Position numbers and translations under genes: made by a program
The notes under the pieces: generated by a model
What the model was told of the DNA's origin: nothing
What the model saw: the letters and a program-made list of their open reading frames with translations, nothing else
Database searches by the model: none
Part shown: positions 1 to 10,147 of the stretch, piece by piece
Numbering within the stretch: the first letter of the stretch is position 1
How the letters are laid out: each line of letters begins with the position of its first letter
Source: Laetiporus sulphureus 93-53
Lineage: Eukaryota > Basidiomycota > Agaricomycetes > Polyporales > Laetiporaceae
Direction: 5' to 3'
Assembly (NCBI RefSeq): GCF_001632365.1
Contig: NW_024468599.1
Location: 3,774 to 67,773, forward strand
DNA: 64,000 bases

Positions 1-117
1 TATCACCTGATCTCTACGCGTCGCGTCTGTGGCTGAGTGGCGTGAGATATTGGTGAAGCACGTGATCTGTGGTGTGAGAAAAGTCACGTGCGGACTTTGT
101 GGCGAAAATCTGTGACA
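1..117. mobile_element. 3'-terminal piece of a solo LTR (TGTCAC..GTGACA family) inserted in element A pol
   Basis: Similarity to the pol of element D begins only at about 118 (CCAGAAGAGCG). The foreign sequence before it ends in CTGTGACA, the same end as the solo LTR at 46892-47550. The last 26 bases of both also align (GACTTTGT..AAAA..CTGTGACA). A CACGTG palindrome at 59-64 and another at 85-90 are also typical of this LTR family. The left end and target duplication lie outside the window. Identification is an inference from the shared end. Confidence 0.6.
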
Positions 118-3100
118 CCAGAAGAGCGAGCCCTTATGCACGCATTCATGTTTTTGCATAAGCAAGCTTTCACTTAGAGTGATTCTGAGCAAGGATGGTT
201 CAAATCGGAATACTTCCCACTGATAGATTTCTCAGTCATTTCACATCAGCCATGGGTTCAGCAGAACATTTCGTTTCCACCAGGCATTTACAAGGAAGTC
301 TGTGTGATTATCAAGAAGAAGTTGGATGCCAGAGTTTACAAGCCTTCAAACTCATCATACTGATCGCAATGGTTCTGCATCATAAAGAAGGACAGAAAGT
401 CTCTATGACTCATGCACAGTCTTGAACTGTTGAATGCAGTTACGATTCAGCACACGGGAGTTATGCCGACTCCGGAGCACCTAGTGGAGCAGTTCAGCAG
501 TCGTGCCTGTGGAGCCATGCTCGATCTATATGTTGGATACAATGAGAGACTCATAGCAGAGACATCGCATGACCTTACCACGTTCCAGATGCCATTTTGA
601 GCTTTGCAACTCGTCACCCTTCCGGTGGGGTTGACCAACTCAGTGCCGATCTTTCACAATGACGTCACATACATTTGCAATCAGAAATTCCTGCATTTAT
701 GGTGCCATATGTCGACAATGTCCCAGTTAAAGGTCCAGTGACTAGCTACATATCTCAAATCAGATGATAGCTTCGAGACGATCACAGGCAACGATGGTAT
801 CTGATGATTCATTTGGGAACATTTCCAAAATCTCAATCACATTGTGCAGTGAATGGAGTATGCTGGAGGTACCTTCTCAGGAATGAAGTTGATGCTTTGC
901 ATGGAAGAGATCACAATAGTCAGACACAGGTGCACCCTGATTGCACAGTTGCCAGATGAATCTCGAGTCTGGACAGTCAGAAATTGGGGCCCATGCAAGG
1001 ACTTATCGGAAGTTCGAGCATTTTTAGGCACAATCGGAGTCACAAGGATCTTCATTAAAGACTTCACAAAGCGAGCGCACTCACTTGTGCAGCTCACTCA
1101 AAAAGGAGTTCTGTTTAAATTCGGCGAGGCACAGCTCAAAGCAATGAAAGACCTAAAGCAGGCATTATTGGAGTCACCAGCTTTGTGAATGATCAATTAC
1201 AACTTGTCAGCACCAGTTATCCTTTCAGTGGACACTTCTCCGATCACAGTTGGATTTCAGTTGTGCCAAGGTGCAACTGACAGATCGAAAAAGCAGTTTT
1301 TCAGTCATTTCAGGTCTATCACACTCAACGATCACGAAAAGAGGTTTTCACAACCAAAGCTCGAGCTCTACGGCCTATATCATGCCTTGCGAGCACTCAA
1401 GGTCTATTTGATCAGCATTCATAACCTGATAGTCAAAGTGGATGCCAAGTACATCAAGGGCATATTGCAGAACCCAGACATCGCTCTAAGTGTAAGCATC
1501 AACTGTTGGGTCATCACCATCCTCATGTATCATTTCTGACTAGTCCACATACCAGGAGTTATGCATGGCCCAGACAGATTATCACACTGACTGAGTCAAC
1601 TGAGAACGGTCGATTTTTCAGAATGGGGGAGGAGCTAGCCATGCAATCAGTTTTTGTGCTGCTGACTCAAAGTAATGATGAATCAGAAACTGTGCAAGAT
1701 ACTCAGGACCTGAAGTCAGTCAGCTACAAGGACGTTCCATGATCTGCACATGCCAGATGGAATGACCATCTCATCGCGTTAATCACTGACTGGCTGAAAA
1801 CGTTGCAGCGACCAGAAAATTACTTGGATAAAGAATACGATCAGATGCTTAAGTATGCACTTCACTTCTTCAAACGAGACAGACATCTCTGGAGAAAGGA
1901 TGGACAAGGATCACACAAGTTGGTCATACTATCAGAAAACTGACTACGAGTCCTCGCTGGAGCACATGATAAGCTAGGACACCGAGGCATTGTTCTGACT
2001 TGGTCATTGATTCGTGAACAATTTTGGTGGCCTGATGTCGTGGTTGACATTGCTTGGTTCATCAAGACGTGCGTAGTATGTCAAAAGTGACAGATTCACC
2101 AGATTCTCATACCGCCGATGGTTGCAATGCCAGCGCCAATATTTGCAAAGATATATATTGACACGATGCATATGCCGCCCTCAAATGGATTTAAGTACAT
2201 CGTGCAGGGTCAGTGTTCGCTCACCCACTATCCTGAATTCTGTATGCTGCGAGCAGAATCTGTGAAGGCCCTCAGTAATTGGATTTTTGAAGATATACTC
2301 TGTCACTGGGAAGCACTATTGAAAATCATAACCGACAACGGCGCACCATTCGTAAAAGCAGCAGCCTATCTGGAGAAGAAATATCACATCAAGCACATCC
2401 AGATAAGTGGCTACAATTCACGTGCAAACAGAATAGTTGAGCGACCACATTTTGACATTTGCCAAGGTCTATTTAAGGCTGCTGACAGAGAGGAGTGCAA
2501 ATGGAGTCAAGTCGCACATTCAGTTTTCTGGTCAGAAAGAGTCACAGTTAGAAGATGCATGGGTTGTTCACCCTACTTCACCATCATGGGCACTCATCCT
2601 GTCTTACTGCTGGACATAGTTGAGGCAACATATATGATTCCAGCACCAGTCGGGATGGTGACAATGACCGACCTGATCACGAGTCGAGCAGAAGCACTAC
2701 AAAAGCACTGAGAACAAGTCATGAGGATCCACAACACAGTCTACAAGGCCAGGAGAAAAGCAGTGAGGCGATTCAAGTGAGTCCACAAGAATGCGATCAA
2801 AGATTTCAATTTCAAGTGTGGAGACCTAGTCTTGGTTTGGCATACGCAGATTGAGAAAGCACTCAATCGAAAAATGTGACCACGATATATAGGACCATAT
2901 ATTGTGTTGGTTCACAATTGGGGAGGAGCCTACATGCTCTGCGAGTTAGATGGAGCTGTACTGGACTGACCGATCACAGCATTCAGGGTGGTACCATTCA
3001 CAGCAAGGAAGAAATGTTGGATGCATTGGAAGCCAGATTGAAGGAGATGCATCAGTCAAACGATCAAGGAGAAGAGGAACTGGATGAAGAACGAAAAGAT

Positions 3101-3163
3101 GAGGAGTCAGGGGATGAAGACGAAGGACTGCAAGACCAGTACGATGCAAATGAGTCAGAATAG
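118..3163 (+). pseudogene. Ty3/gypsy element A pol remnant: reverse transcriptase, RNase H, integrase
   Basis: The polyprotein would copy the element RNA into DNA and integrate it. RT spans about 118-1190, but its active-site box reads Tyr-Val-Asp-Asn (708-719) where element B has Tyr-Ile-Asp-Asp, so a catalytic Asp is lost. RNase H follows (about 1190-1500). Relative to B and D about 110 bp are missing near 1590. Integrase has an HHCC-like zinc region (about 1975-2090), catalytic Asp near 2160, Asp-Asn-Gly near 2332 and Glu near 2436. The C-terminus is strongly acidic (3050-3163). No chromodomain is visible. Many in-frame TGA codons interrupt it, for example 2967-2969, where related elements have Arg (CGA). 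The 5' part including gag lies outside the window, and the pol is itself cut by the solo LTR at 1-117. It is most similar to element D. Confidence 0.88.
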
Positions 3164-3449
3164 ACAAGTATAGGGATTCAAACTAATAATTCAATTGTAT
3201 ATAGGCAAGGACTCAGCTAGGGACTCAAGAGACTCAAGGACTCGAACAAGACAACACTATTTTGTGACATCTCACTTAATATTTCATTCAGGAAAGCTTG
3301 CGCAAGGTTTTCGGCATCCAGGTTTATTCAAGCAAACTAACTAGTACATTGCTCCATGTGCAGAGGGAGAGATCACGATAGAGATACGAAGAACCATGCA
3401 GACAGCCCGCTTTGAGTCCCCAGCACATACCCATCATGCACCAACAACA

Positions 3450-6400
3450 TTATGGCTTGCGAGCCCTCAAGGCCTGATTCTTCTCGTGAAGCTGCTGCAA
3501 CAGCGCGATCATCCACTCAAGTTGTGTACTGGTTTCGGAAGGCTCAATGGTGGCTGGCAAAGAGCTAAATGGCTCTGACTTTATGATCGCAGCTTTAAAA
3601 GAGCCCTTTGCATGAGCCTTGCCTTTTGACGAGTGTGGCTTGAGAACCTTAGTAGATGGAACAACAATGGTGCTGGCGTGGGCATGTTGCATCATGATGT
3701 TATCTGGGTCGGAGTCGTTGAAGTGAGGACACTTGAGAGGCCTGTTGAATTGGCCTAGTGAAGTCGTTAGCAAGGAAGTAATGATGCCGAAAGGGACATA
3801 CCACATGGCAGCAGAGGAATCACCAACTTATGACGAGAAGGCCCAGCAGTGCCCTTCTCTTGCTTGATGGTAACAACCTCAGGTGTGCCTTCAGCATCGG
3901 ACTCGGCATTGGGCTCAGGCGTGTCAGGCAAGGTATGGACCGAACCTGGAGGGAGGTCAGTTAGCCAGGAACAAAACTGAAAGAGGGGAGGCCTACGAAG
4001 GTGTGGGGCCAGGGCAATCACAGTTTCATATTCATCAATCGGTGTGTCCAGCAGGAGCTCGAGCTCCATGGAATAATTGCTGCTGGCAGTGTTCGCATCG
4101 TGCATCTGCTCATCATACATCTGGCATCTTGGGCAGTGGCCAGTCCTTCTGATGGTACAGCTTTTTTGGTGAAAGCCATCCATCGGCATCATCAATGTTA
4201 GGGACTGTATCACTCATCCACCACTTGCAGGCCATGTGGTCATGGTAACACTTGCAGCATTTAGGACAGAACTCACTTAATGTGCAAGTGTGAGACACCT
4301 TGTCGGAAAGAAGGCAGTAGCAACACTGGGAAGAGGAATTAGCAATGGAAAAGTGTGGGCCAGGCAAGCACTTACCAAACAAGCGATAGACAGCTTCTGC
4401 CAAGCCAGGAGATACTCTGGAGGAAGGGAGTGATCATGAAAGGTATGCACAGGCATGCGCACATACTGGTCCTCCGAGTTCGTAGTTATTTTGGAAGCCT
4501 TGGTGAACTTGCGACCGTGACCCTTGCCCTTCTTCGGATGCACTGGCGAGAGGTTTAGAAGGTTTCCACTCATGAACTCGACCTCATCACTATTGCTGTC
4601 ATCCTCATCATTGCTGGAGACCTCAATAACCTCAGAGCCTTGTGCGGAAGGTGATTCAGTGACCACAGTAGCAAGTGGAGGATCAACTTTCATAGCCACA
4701 GCACCAGAGTCAGAAGGAGGGTTGATAGCAACTGGGTTTGTTGCACAGGCCTGGAACTCAAACTTTGGGACAGGAATACCAATAGCAGCAGGAGCCATGA
4801 CAGGTGCAGCTACTACAGAAGAAGAGGTCAGAGCAACAGAGAGAAAAGCATCATCAGTGCCGGTGGAAGCGGTCAGAGAGTCAGAGGCCATGACCTCCCC
4901 AGTATTAGAAGGCATGTGAGCAGAAGCCTCAGTCACCAGAGGGGGGCTCAGATCCTAGGAGAGTCGAAGGATCATGTTAACAAAAGATAGTGGATCACAG
5001 TCTGGTGCATGCACCTTGCTCGCTGAAAAGGCAGCAGCTCACTTGGGCGAGATCAACTCCTCACACCACGAAAGCCACGATGGCTGTACAAAGGCATCGA
5101 GATGTGCCTGAGCCTTGTGGCAAAACTGGGTGTAGCATGTTTGCGACACCATGTCCAAGAAGGTGCAAAGATCATGCTAGAAATGAAGAGAGTTATCCGG
5201 TTGCGAGTACAACGGCGTGATCACTTACCACAGCAGAAAGGAACTTGCGTATGAGAAACTCGAAGTCCATGGCTGGGTCGAGGGGCTCTGCCTCACGAAA
5301 TGCCTCCCAAGCAGAATAAACGATACCCATGACGGCGTCCTTTGGGTCCGCTGCCTATGTGTCAAGGACAGAAGTTAGCAATGCAAAAAGCCAAAGGTAG
5401 GAAGACAGGTGCACCTTGCGAGGAGAGGCAACTGGAGTTGCAGGATGCTGAGAAGATGAAGGCATAGTGGGGTGACCCATCATCGAGCTGAAAGAATGAG
5501 GTAGAGGGAGAGGACAGTTAGGCGCCATCGGACACTGAAGACAATTTCGAACTAGCCATGCTCGGACATGCAAACATGTCATTAAAACCTCATGGTATCA
5601 TCCTCTACCATGTGGTAGAGCCAGTTGGCTTTCTCAGGGAGCCAGTTCAAGTGACTCAGATGGAACTTCTTATGTGGGACCAAAATCAAGCCAACTCTGA
5701 TTGAGGCTACCGAAACAATGGATCTACAGCATGAAGTCAGAGACGAACACATTTGGACTACTGTACATGAGAAAGCGGAGTACATGAAGGACAAATTGAG
5801 ATGGTTCTAGGCTACGTGACTTTCCCATTCACAGCCAGGAAGGTCTTCAAGAACTGGAGATGATCGCTAATGTGGGTCGCCTCCACAACCAGTCGTGCAC
5901 GCTCCTGAGTATAGATCTTGATCAATAGGGCATTGGGAATGGCCAGCCCACGAACCTCACTAAGAATCCTCTTGGTCTCTGCAAGCGATTTGGCATCTGC
6001 AATCATGAAAGGGATAAAGTCAGTATTGCAGCCTTTGTGATCAAGAAGACGAAAAGCTTACTAGAGGGAGGCTAGACAAATGAGCACTTGAGGTGCGACA
6101 CTCAGCAGTGAATGCAAGCCTGCCCACTGTGGTCAGAAGGCATGATCATGCAGTCCCTGTCCACCAAGCACTTGAAACACTGGTGGCCAGAATGTAAGCA
6201 ATGAGCTGAATATGAAGAAAGCGACCAGGCGCACCTTGGTATGCGGCCATGGCTTGCCGAAGCTCAGAAACACGATCTGCACACACTTTGGGAGAGCGTG
6301 GATGGTGACGTAGTACTCGTGCAGTGTATCTGACTCAGAAGACTTGATGGTGACCACGGACGACATCGTACTCATGACAGACGCAGAACGCAACTGCACC

Positions 6401-7442
6401 CTCGGAGTCGCTGCAACAACTTCAGGTTCACGCTTGACCACATCCTGAAGAATCTGCGCTATAGCAAGAGACATGGCAGAAGGAGGAGGAACATGTCAGC
6501 TATCATAGTCTATCCACCAGCAGCTAATCGGGATGGTCTGCCCAGGGAATGTACGGTCGCGCTGATCCACAAAAATGTCGTTCGCCGTGTATGCCATTTT
6601 AAAGTGATCACAAATATGATTGTGACCTTCAGGGAACTTGGCAAAATTGTCACAGTCTGCAGCCTCAATAATCTCTCGCATAATCTCAGTCATCGCAGCA
6701 GGAGAACGAATTGGGGCAGTGGTCCCAACAGCATCGGAATAACCTCTCAGGGAGGAAGGGACCACTGCTGGGATCCAATCGAAGTCAGGGCTCACGTTCA
6801 GCATGAGCCAGTCATACACTGAATTGACCTCATGCAGCAAACTTTTGGCACGGTCTGGATAGTCACAGGTCATGCATAACTGGAAGGCCACAGCATTGAC
6901 TGGCAGAAGGCAGATCGCAACATGGAATACTCACCTCATAAGTGAAAAATGACGTGGCCCAGCCCTGTCAGACCAAGGCATGAGCATCGGGAGTGGGTGA
7001 TGTGAACACAAGATTATCCAGGTGCTGCAGTAGTGAAATGCAAGCACTGTCAATGGGGTAGACACTGCAAGCTCGAGCAGCGAGGCTGAAGACACCATTG
7101 ACATGGGACATAGCAGTGAAGGACCAGGGAACTGACAGCGAGGGCATGCTATCTAAAGTACAGAAGCCCGATGGACTGAGGATGATCCAAATCTCAGAAT
7201 GGGGGAGGTGATATGCACTGAGATATTCTGCGATCAGAAAAACACCAGAAACTGTGTTCGACTATCGCACAATCGGATAGCGGGTCACTGCAATTCGAAA
7301 AGACAAACACTGAGCTGGAACAGTCCAGAGTGGGTGAAGAAGACTTTACTGACAGCCTGAGGAAACAGAACTGTGTGAAGGGGTCAGAAGGTGAAACATG
7401 AGGTGCAGAAATGATGAGCAAGCCATGAGGAAGCATAGCCAA
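3450..7442 (-). pseudogene. Antisense multi-exon gene of Ty3 element A (putative Zn2Cys6-like nuclear protein)
   Basis: Minus-strand coding segments run from inside the 3' LTR (about 7442) to 3450, convergent with pol. Pieces seen: N-terminal block crossing the LTR edge (7194-7442), a block 6496-6891, block 6133-6474, a cysteine cluster (about 6084-6179; CX2CX5CX11CX2CX6C), a Ser/Thr/Pro-rich block with acidic SSNDEDD and basic KKGKG stretches (4400-4936), a second cluster (4227-4325; CX2CX9CX8CX2CX6C), and a C-terminal heptad-like end (3450-3530). Introns with GT/AG ends on the minus strand: 4326-4375 (GTAAGT..CCCAG) and 3946-3996 (GTAGGC..CTCCAG with a CTAAC-type branch point). Joining exons across 4326-4375 keeps the frame. 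Several TGA stops and frameshifts disable this copy. Function is inferred only from the cysteine pattern. Confidence 0.6.
7196..7208 (+). promoter_or_regulatory. Polypurine tract of element A
   Basis: AGAATGGGGGAGG lies directly against the LTR start TGATAT, the position where the plus-strand primer of LTR retrotransposons is found. The same tract precedes the 3' LTRs of B and D. It fixes this LTR as the 3' LTR of element A. Confidence 0.8.
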
Positions 7443-7687
7443 TTACGAGGTGCAGTGCGAGAAGTGAAACATGACCAATTAGGCAACTCAGAAATGAGCA
7501 AGTGTGCTAATGGAAGATAGGGTAGCGGACCGACGGACCCTGACAGGGCCAGACTTCCAGTTCCCTGACTGTATGATACAGAGAAAGAACAGGGACGAGC
7601 TTTGCGACAGGTTTTTCAATGGATCGGAAACACAATGTATGATCAGAAACATGTTTCAGCAACTCAGCTGGCTCATTTCTGATCCAC

Positions 7688-7694
7688 TATATAA
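7688..7694 (+). promoter_or_regulatory. LTR TATA box (sense promoter)
   Basis: TATATAA is conserved in all four LTRs (also 26397-26403, 43843-43849, 56309-56315) and lies downstream of the antisense first exon. It probably directs sense transcription of gag-pol. In this LTR the MITE at 7710 sits just downstream of the box. Confidence 0.6.
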
Positions 7695-7709
7695 TCTACA
7701 CTATACATA

Positions 7710-7953
7710 CACGGCAGACATGATGCGATTTATCAATGTGGGAAATTATGTGTGAATGTCAACTGATTTCTTACACATGTGACAAATATTTGCAACCATG
7801 GCATTTTATGTTGAAAATGTTTCACATTGGCTGTGAATGTGCACTATTTACTGGTTAAATGCTAAATTGGCAAAGCTTTGCCAAAAATGTAAGACATCAG
7901 CTGACATTCCCACACGATTTTCTACATTTATAAATCGCATCACATCTGCTGTG
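7710..7953. mobile_element. CACTA-like MITE in the LTR
   Basis: A 244-bp insertion present only in this LTR; the other LTRs read straight from TGTACATA to GAATAATAAG. Its termini form an imperfect inverted repeat of about 24 bp beginning CACGGCAGACATGATGCG on the left and CACAGCAGATGTGATGCG on the right (read in reverse). The flanks share ATA, a possible 3-bp target duplication. CAC ends plus a 3-bp duplication suggest the CACTA/EnSpm group. It has no coding capacity. Confidence 0.65.
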
Positions 7954-8790
7954 ATAGAAATAATAAGAGAGTTTTACATGGAGTTTCCCCACACAGCAGT
8001 GCTCAGTTCTCATCTTGTCTATGCTAGGACATCATGCCCGACTACGTCTACGTCTATTGCGATCATGTTCTACATCTCTGGGATTCTCGACACCAAGAGA
8101 GGCAGCACTCTCAGCAGTGGCCTCTAGCTCGACTCAGGTTTCAGCCAGATAAGACACGTTATCATGTTCTCGTATCTCATGCCATCGCATTTTGCTTGCA
8201 CGCCACCAGTCACGAGTCTCAAACCAGGATTCCGTCTCTATTGGATCCCGTAGCCTAGCTAGTGCTCAGGAGTTCATTGTTAGTGCTCGTTCCCATTCGG
8301 AGACATCCAGGGATTCATTGTTGACACTCATTCCAGTCAGAAGTGCTCAGGGCTTCATTGTCGATGCTTATCCCAGCTTGGAGACAGTTAGGGGTTGCTC
8401 GTCGGTGCTTGACCAGCACTTTCCAGATATAGAAGGTTCTTGTGCCCCAGCCCAGACCTTCAGCCACCACAGTTCACGAGTACAGAAGTTGCCAATCGCA
8501 TTTGACACCCACACACCTCCGCATTCCAGCTTTCGACTGTTTCCCAGTTGGAGGCATCCATACAGTCGAGTCCCACACTCACCGATCCAGAACATTTGAC
8601 AATCTGACTCCATTTCAAGCATCACAGCTGAACGACTCACAGCTGCCCGTCGCTGTGTTATCATCTGAAGTTTCCTGTGACCATAGCCCAAAGGGAATGC
8701 AGACAGACAGAGCCCCAGTTCGCCTTCCACCAGTAGGGGTTTGGTTAGGAGTGCTGCTCATGGCCAGAACACGGTTGAGCATATCATTTC

Positions 8791-8807
8791 TGGAGCCCAC
8801 CGCGAGG
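8791..8807 (+). promoter_or_regulatory. Candidate tRNA primer-binding site of element B
   Basis: TGGAGCCCACCGCGAGG starts four bases after the LTR end, begins with TGG as expected for pairing with a tRNA CCA end, and recurs at 44717-44733 after the 5' LTR of element D. It is absent after the 3' LTRs. The tRNA cannot be named by eye; its acceptor stem would start GCCCACC. Confidence 0.6.
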
Positions 8808-9998
8808 GGTGGAGAGAATTTAAAGTTTCACAGCACCGAGTCATCAGCCTTACGATCAGAGATCGAAGAAGGAGTTTGGTATCCCCTTGAAACAGAGTCA
8901 GGATTACCACAATAGGTGAAACATCGGATGAAGAAGTCTTCTCGTCATTCAATCAAAGACTCAGGTGACTACACGAGTTTCAGAGGGCCGGATTCGAGCG
9001 AGCAAAAGAAGGCCGACCACACTTAGCCAATTTTTGACCATCTCCATCATTCGAAACACATTCCTCAGCTTCACAATCCACATCACCAGCTTCTAGAACC
9101 CCAAGTCCACTTAGTTTGCTTACCCCACTATTGCATCATCCGTCCAAGTCTTCTACAGTAGAAGCACAGTCGGAACACATCTCCGAGGCTTTGTCGCAAG
9201 AAGTTTCACTTAGGACCCTTCTAGATGAGCTAGAAACAGCCCTCGCAGCTGAACAAGTGTCAAATCCAGTCCAGAACCCTACTCAAACACTTAATTTCCT
9301 GATCACCACAGCCACAGTCACGATGGGAACAGTAATAACCAATCAAATGCCATTCTGTGGCAATCGATCGGCACCTACCTTTGATCCCAATCAGCCAAGA
9401 ACTCTCTTTCGCTTCTTTGATGACCTAGAAATCCTATTTATGTGTTGCCAAGTAAACACTGAAGCAGAAAAGAAGCTATGGGTGAAATGTTACCTCAATA
9501 TAGACGTCGCCGACCTCATTGAGTCACTTCCAGAATATACAGATCGAACAAAGACCTATGTCGATCTGCGACAAGTACTCCAAGAGCTGTATTCAGGTGC
9601 AGATACAGAGCACAAATGGGAAGTGCAAGACATGGATCTCTTAGTCAGAGAGTGAGCCCAACTGGGAATTCAGACCATCGCAGAACTAGGGAACTATCAT
9701 GGAGAGTTCCTAGCTATCACCTCATTTTTCATTGGCAAGACTCGCATTTTGGAGTCAGAACGCAATCGCGCATTCATTCGAGGATTTTTGCCTGAGCTAT
9801 GGAATCAGATTTCGCAATGCCTACAGCTGAAGCAGCCAGACCATTATCCAGATGATCCCTACTTAGTAAATGACATCTATAAGCCAGCAAAGTTCGTGTT
9901 GCATGGCACTAGCGCAGGGCCGACCACAGTAAAGCTGACTACAACTACGTCGACTAGCAGTGCACCAGCGATCAAGAGTGAAGATATCTCATTGCTTG
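8808..9998 (+). pseudogene. Ty3/gypsy element B leader and gag, 5' part
   Basis: Gag would form the virus-like particle around the element RNA. No convincing ATG is visible at the start; the reading frame opens after the leader at about 9000. The recognisable capsid-like segment (FDPNQPRTLFRFF..) begins about 9380. A TGA at 9653-9655 interrupts the frame where element D has CGA (45578-45580), a CpG deamination. Gag continues in another frame to 9998 and is then split by the LINE; it resumes at 15818. Confidence 0.7.
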
Positions 9999-10008
9999 TT
10001 GAAAGCTT
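9999..10008. repeat. Target-site duplication of the LINE (left)
   Basis: TTGAAAGCTT occurs here and at 15808-15817 on the other side of the LINE; the uninterrupted element D has it once (near 45918). This fixes the insertion exactly. Confidence 0.85.
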
Positions 10009-10147
10009 TTTTTTTTGTACATTTATTTCTATACCGCGCTATGCATGGTTGGTAGGGTAAAATACATGTGGTTACCGTGCGACGAAGTATCAATGTGCGG
10101 ACTATGGGCGAGATTGAGAAAGGTCTCCAGGACCGTAAAACAGTAAA

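Larger units (their letters stand above)
7209..8786 (+). mobile_element. LTR shared by elements A (3' LTR) and B (5' LTR)
   Basis: Begins TGATAT and ends ATATCA, a perfect 6-bp terminal inverted repeat with TG..CA ends. A polypurine tract stands immediately before it and a primer-binding-site candidate immediately after it, so one LTR serves two internal regions. It is longer than the other three LTRs (1578 bp against 1307-1361 bp), mostly because of a 244-bp MITE at 7710-7953. U3 carries the sense TATA box at 7688-7694 and, on the minus strand, the first coding exon of the antisense gene. Confidence 0.85.

Noticed and set aside
2876..3163. Separate 95-codon gene
   Set aside because: It is the C-terminal acidic part of the Ty3 pol, in frame after a TGA that replaces an Arg codon.
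2700..3163. Chromodomain at the integrase C-terminus
   Set aside because: No aromatic cage-type sequence is visible; the tail is acidic instead.
3450..7442. Envelope-like ORF as in some Ty3 elements
   Set aside because: Envelope ORFs lie on the sense strand and have signal and membrane segments; this block is antisense, spliced and Cys-cluster bearing.
8758..8952. Minus-strand 64-codon ORF conserved at 44684-44878
   Set aside because: It overlaps the LTR end, primer-binding site and leader; conservation follows from the repeat, and nothing links it to the antisense gene.
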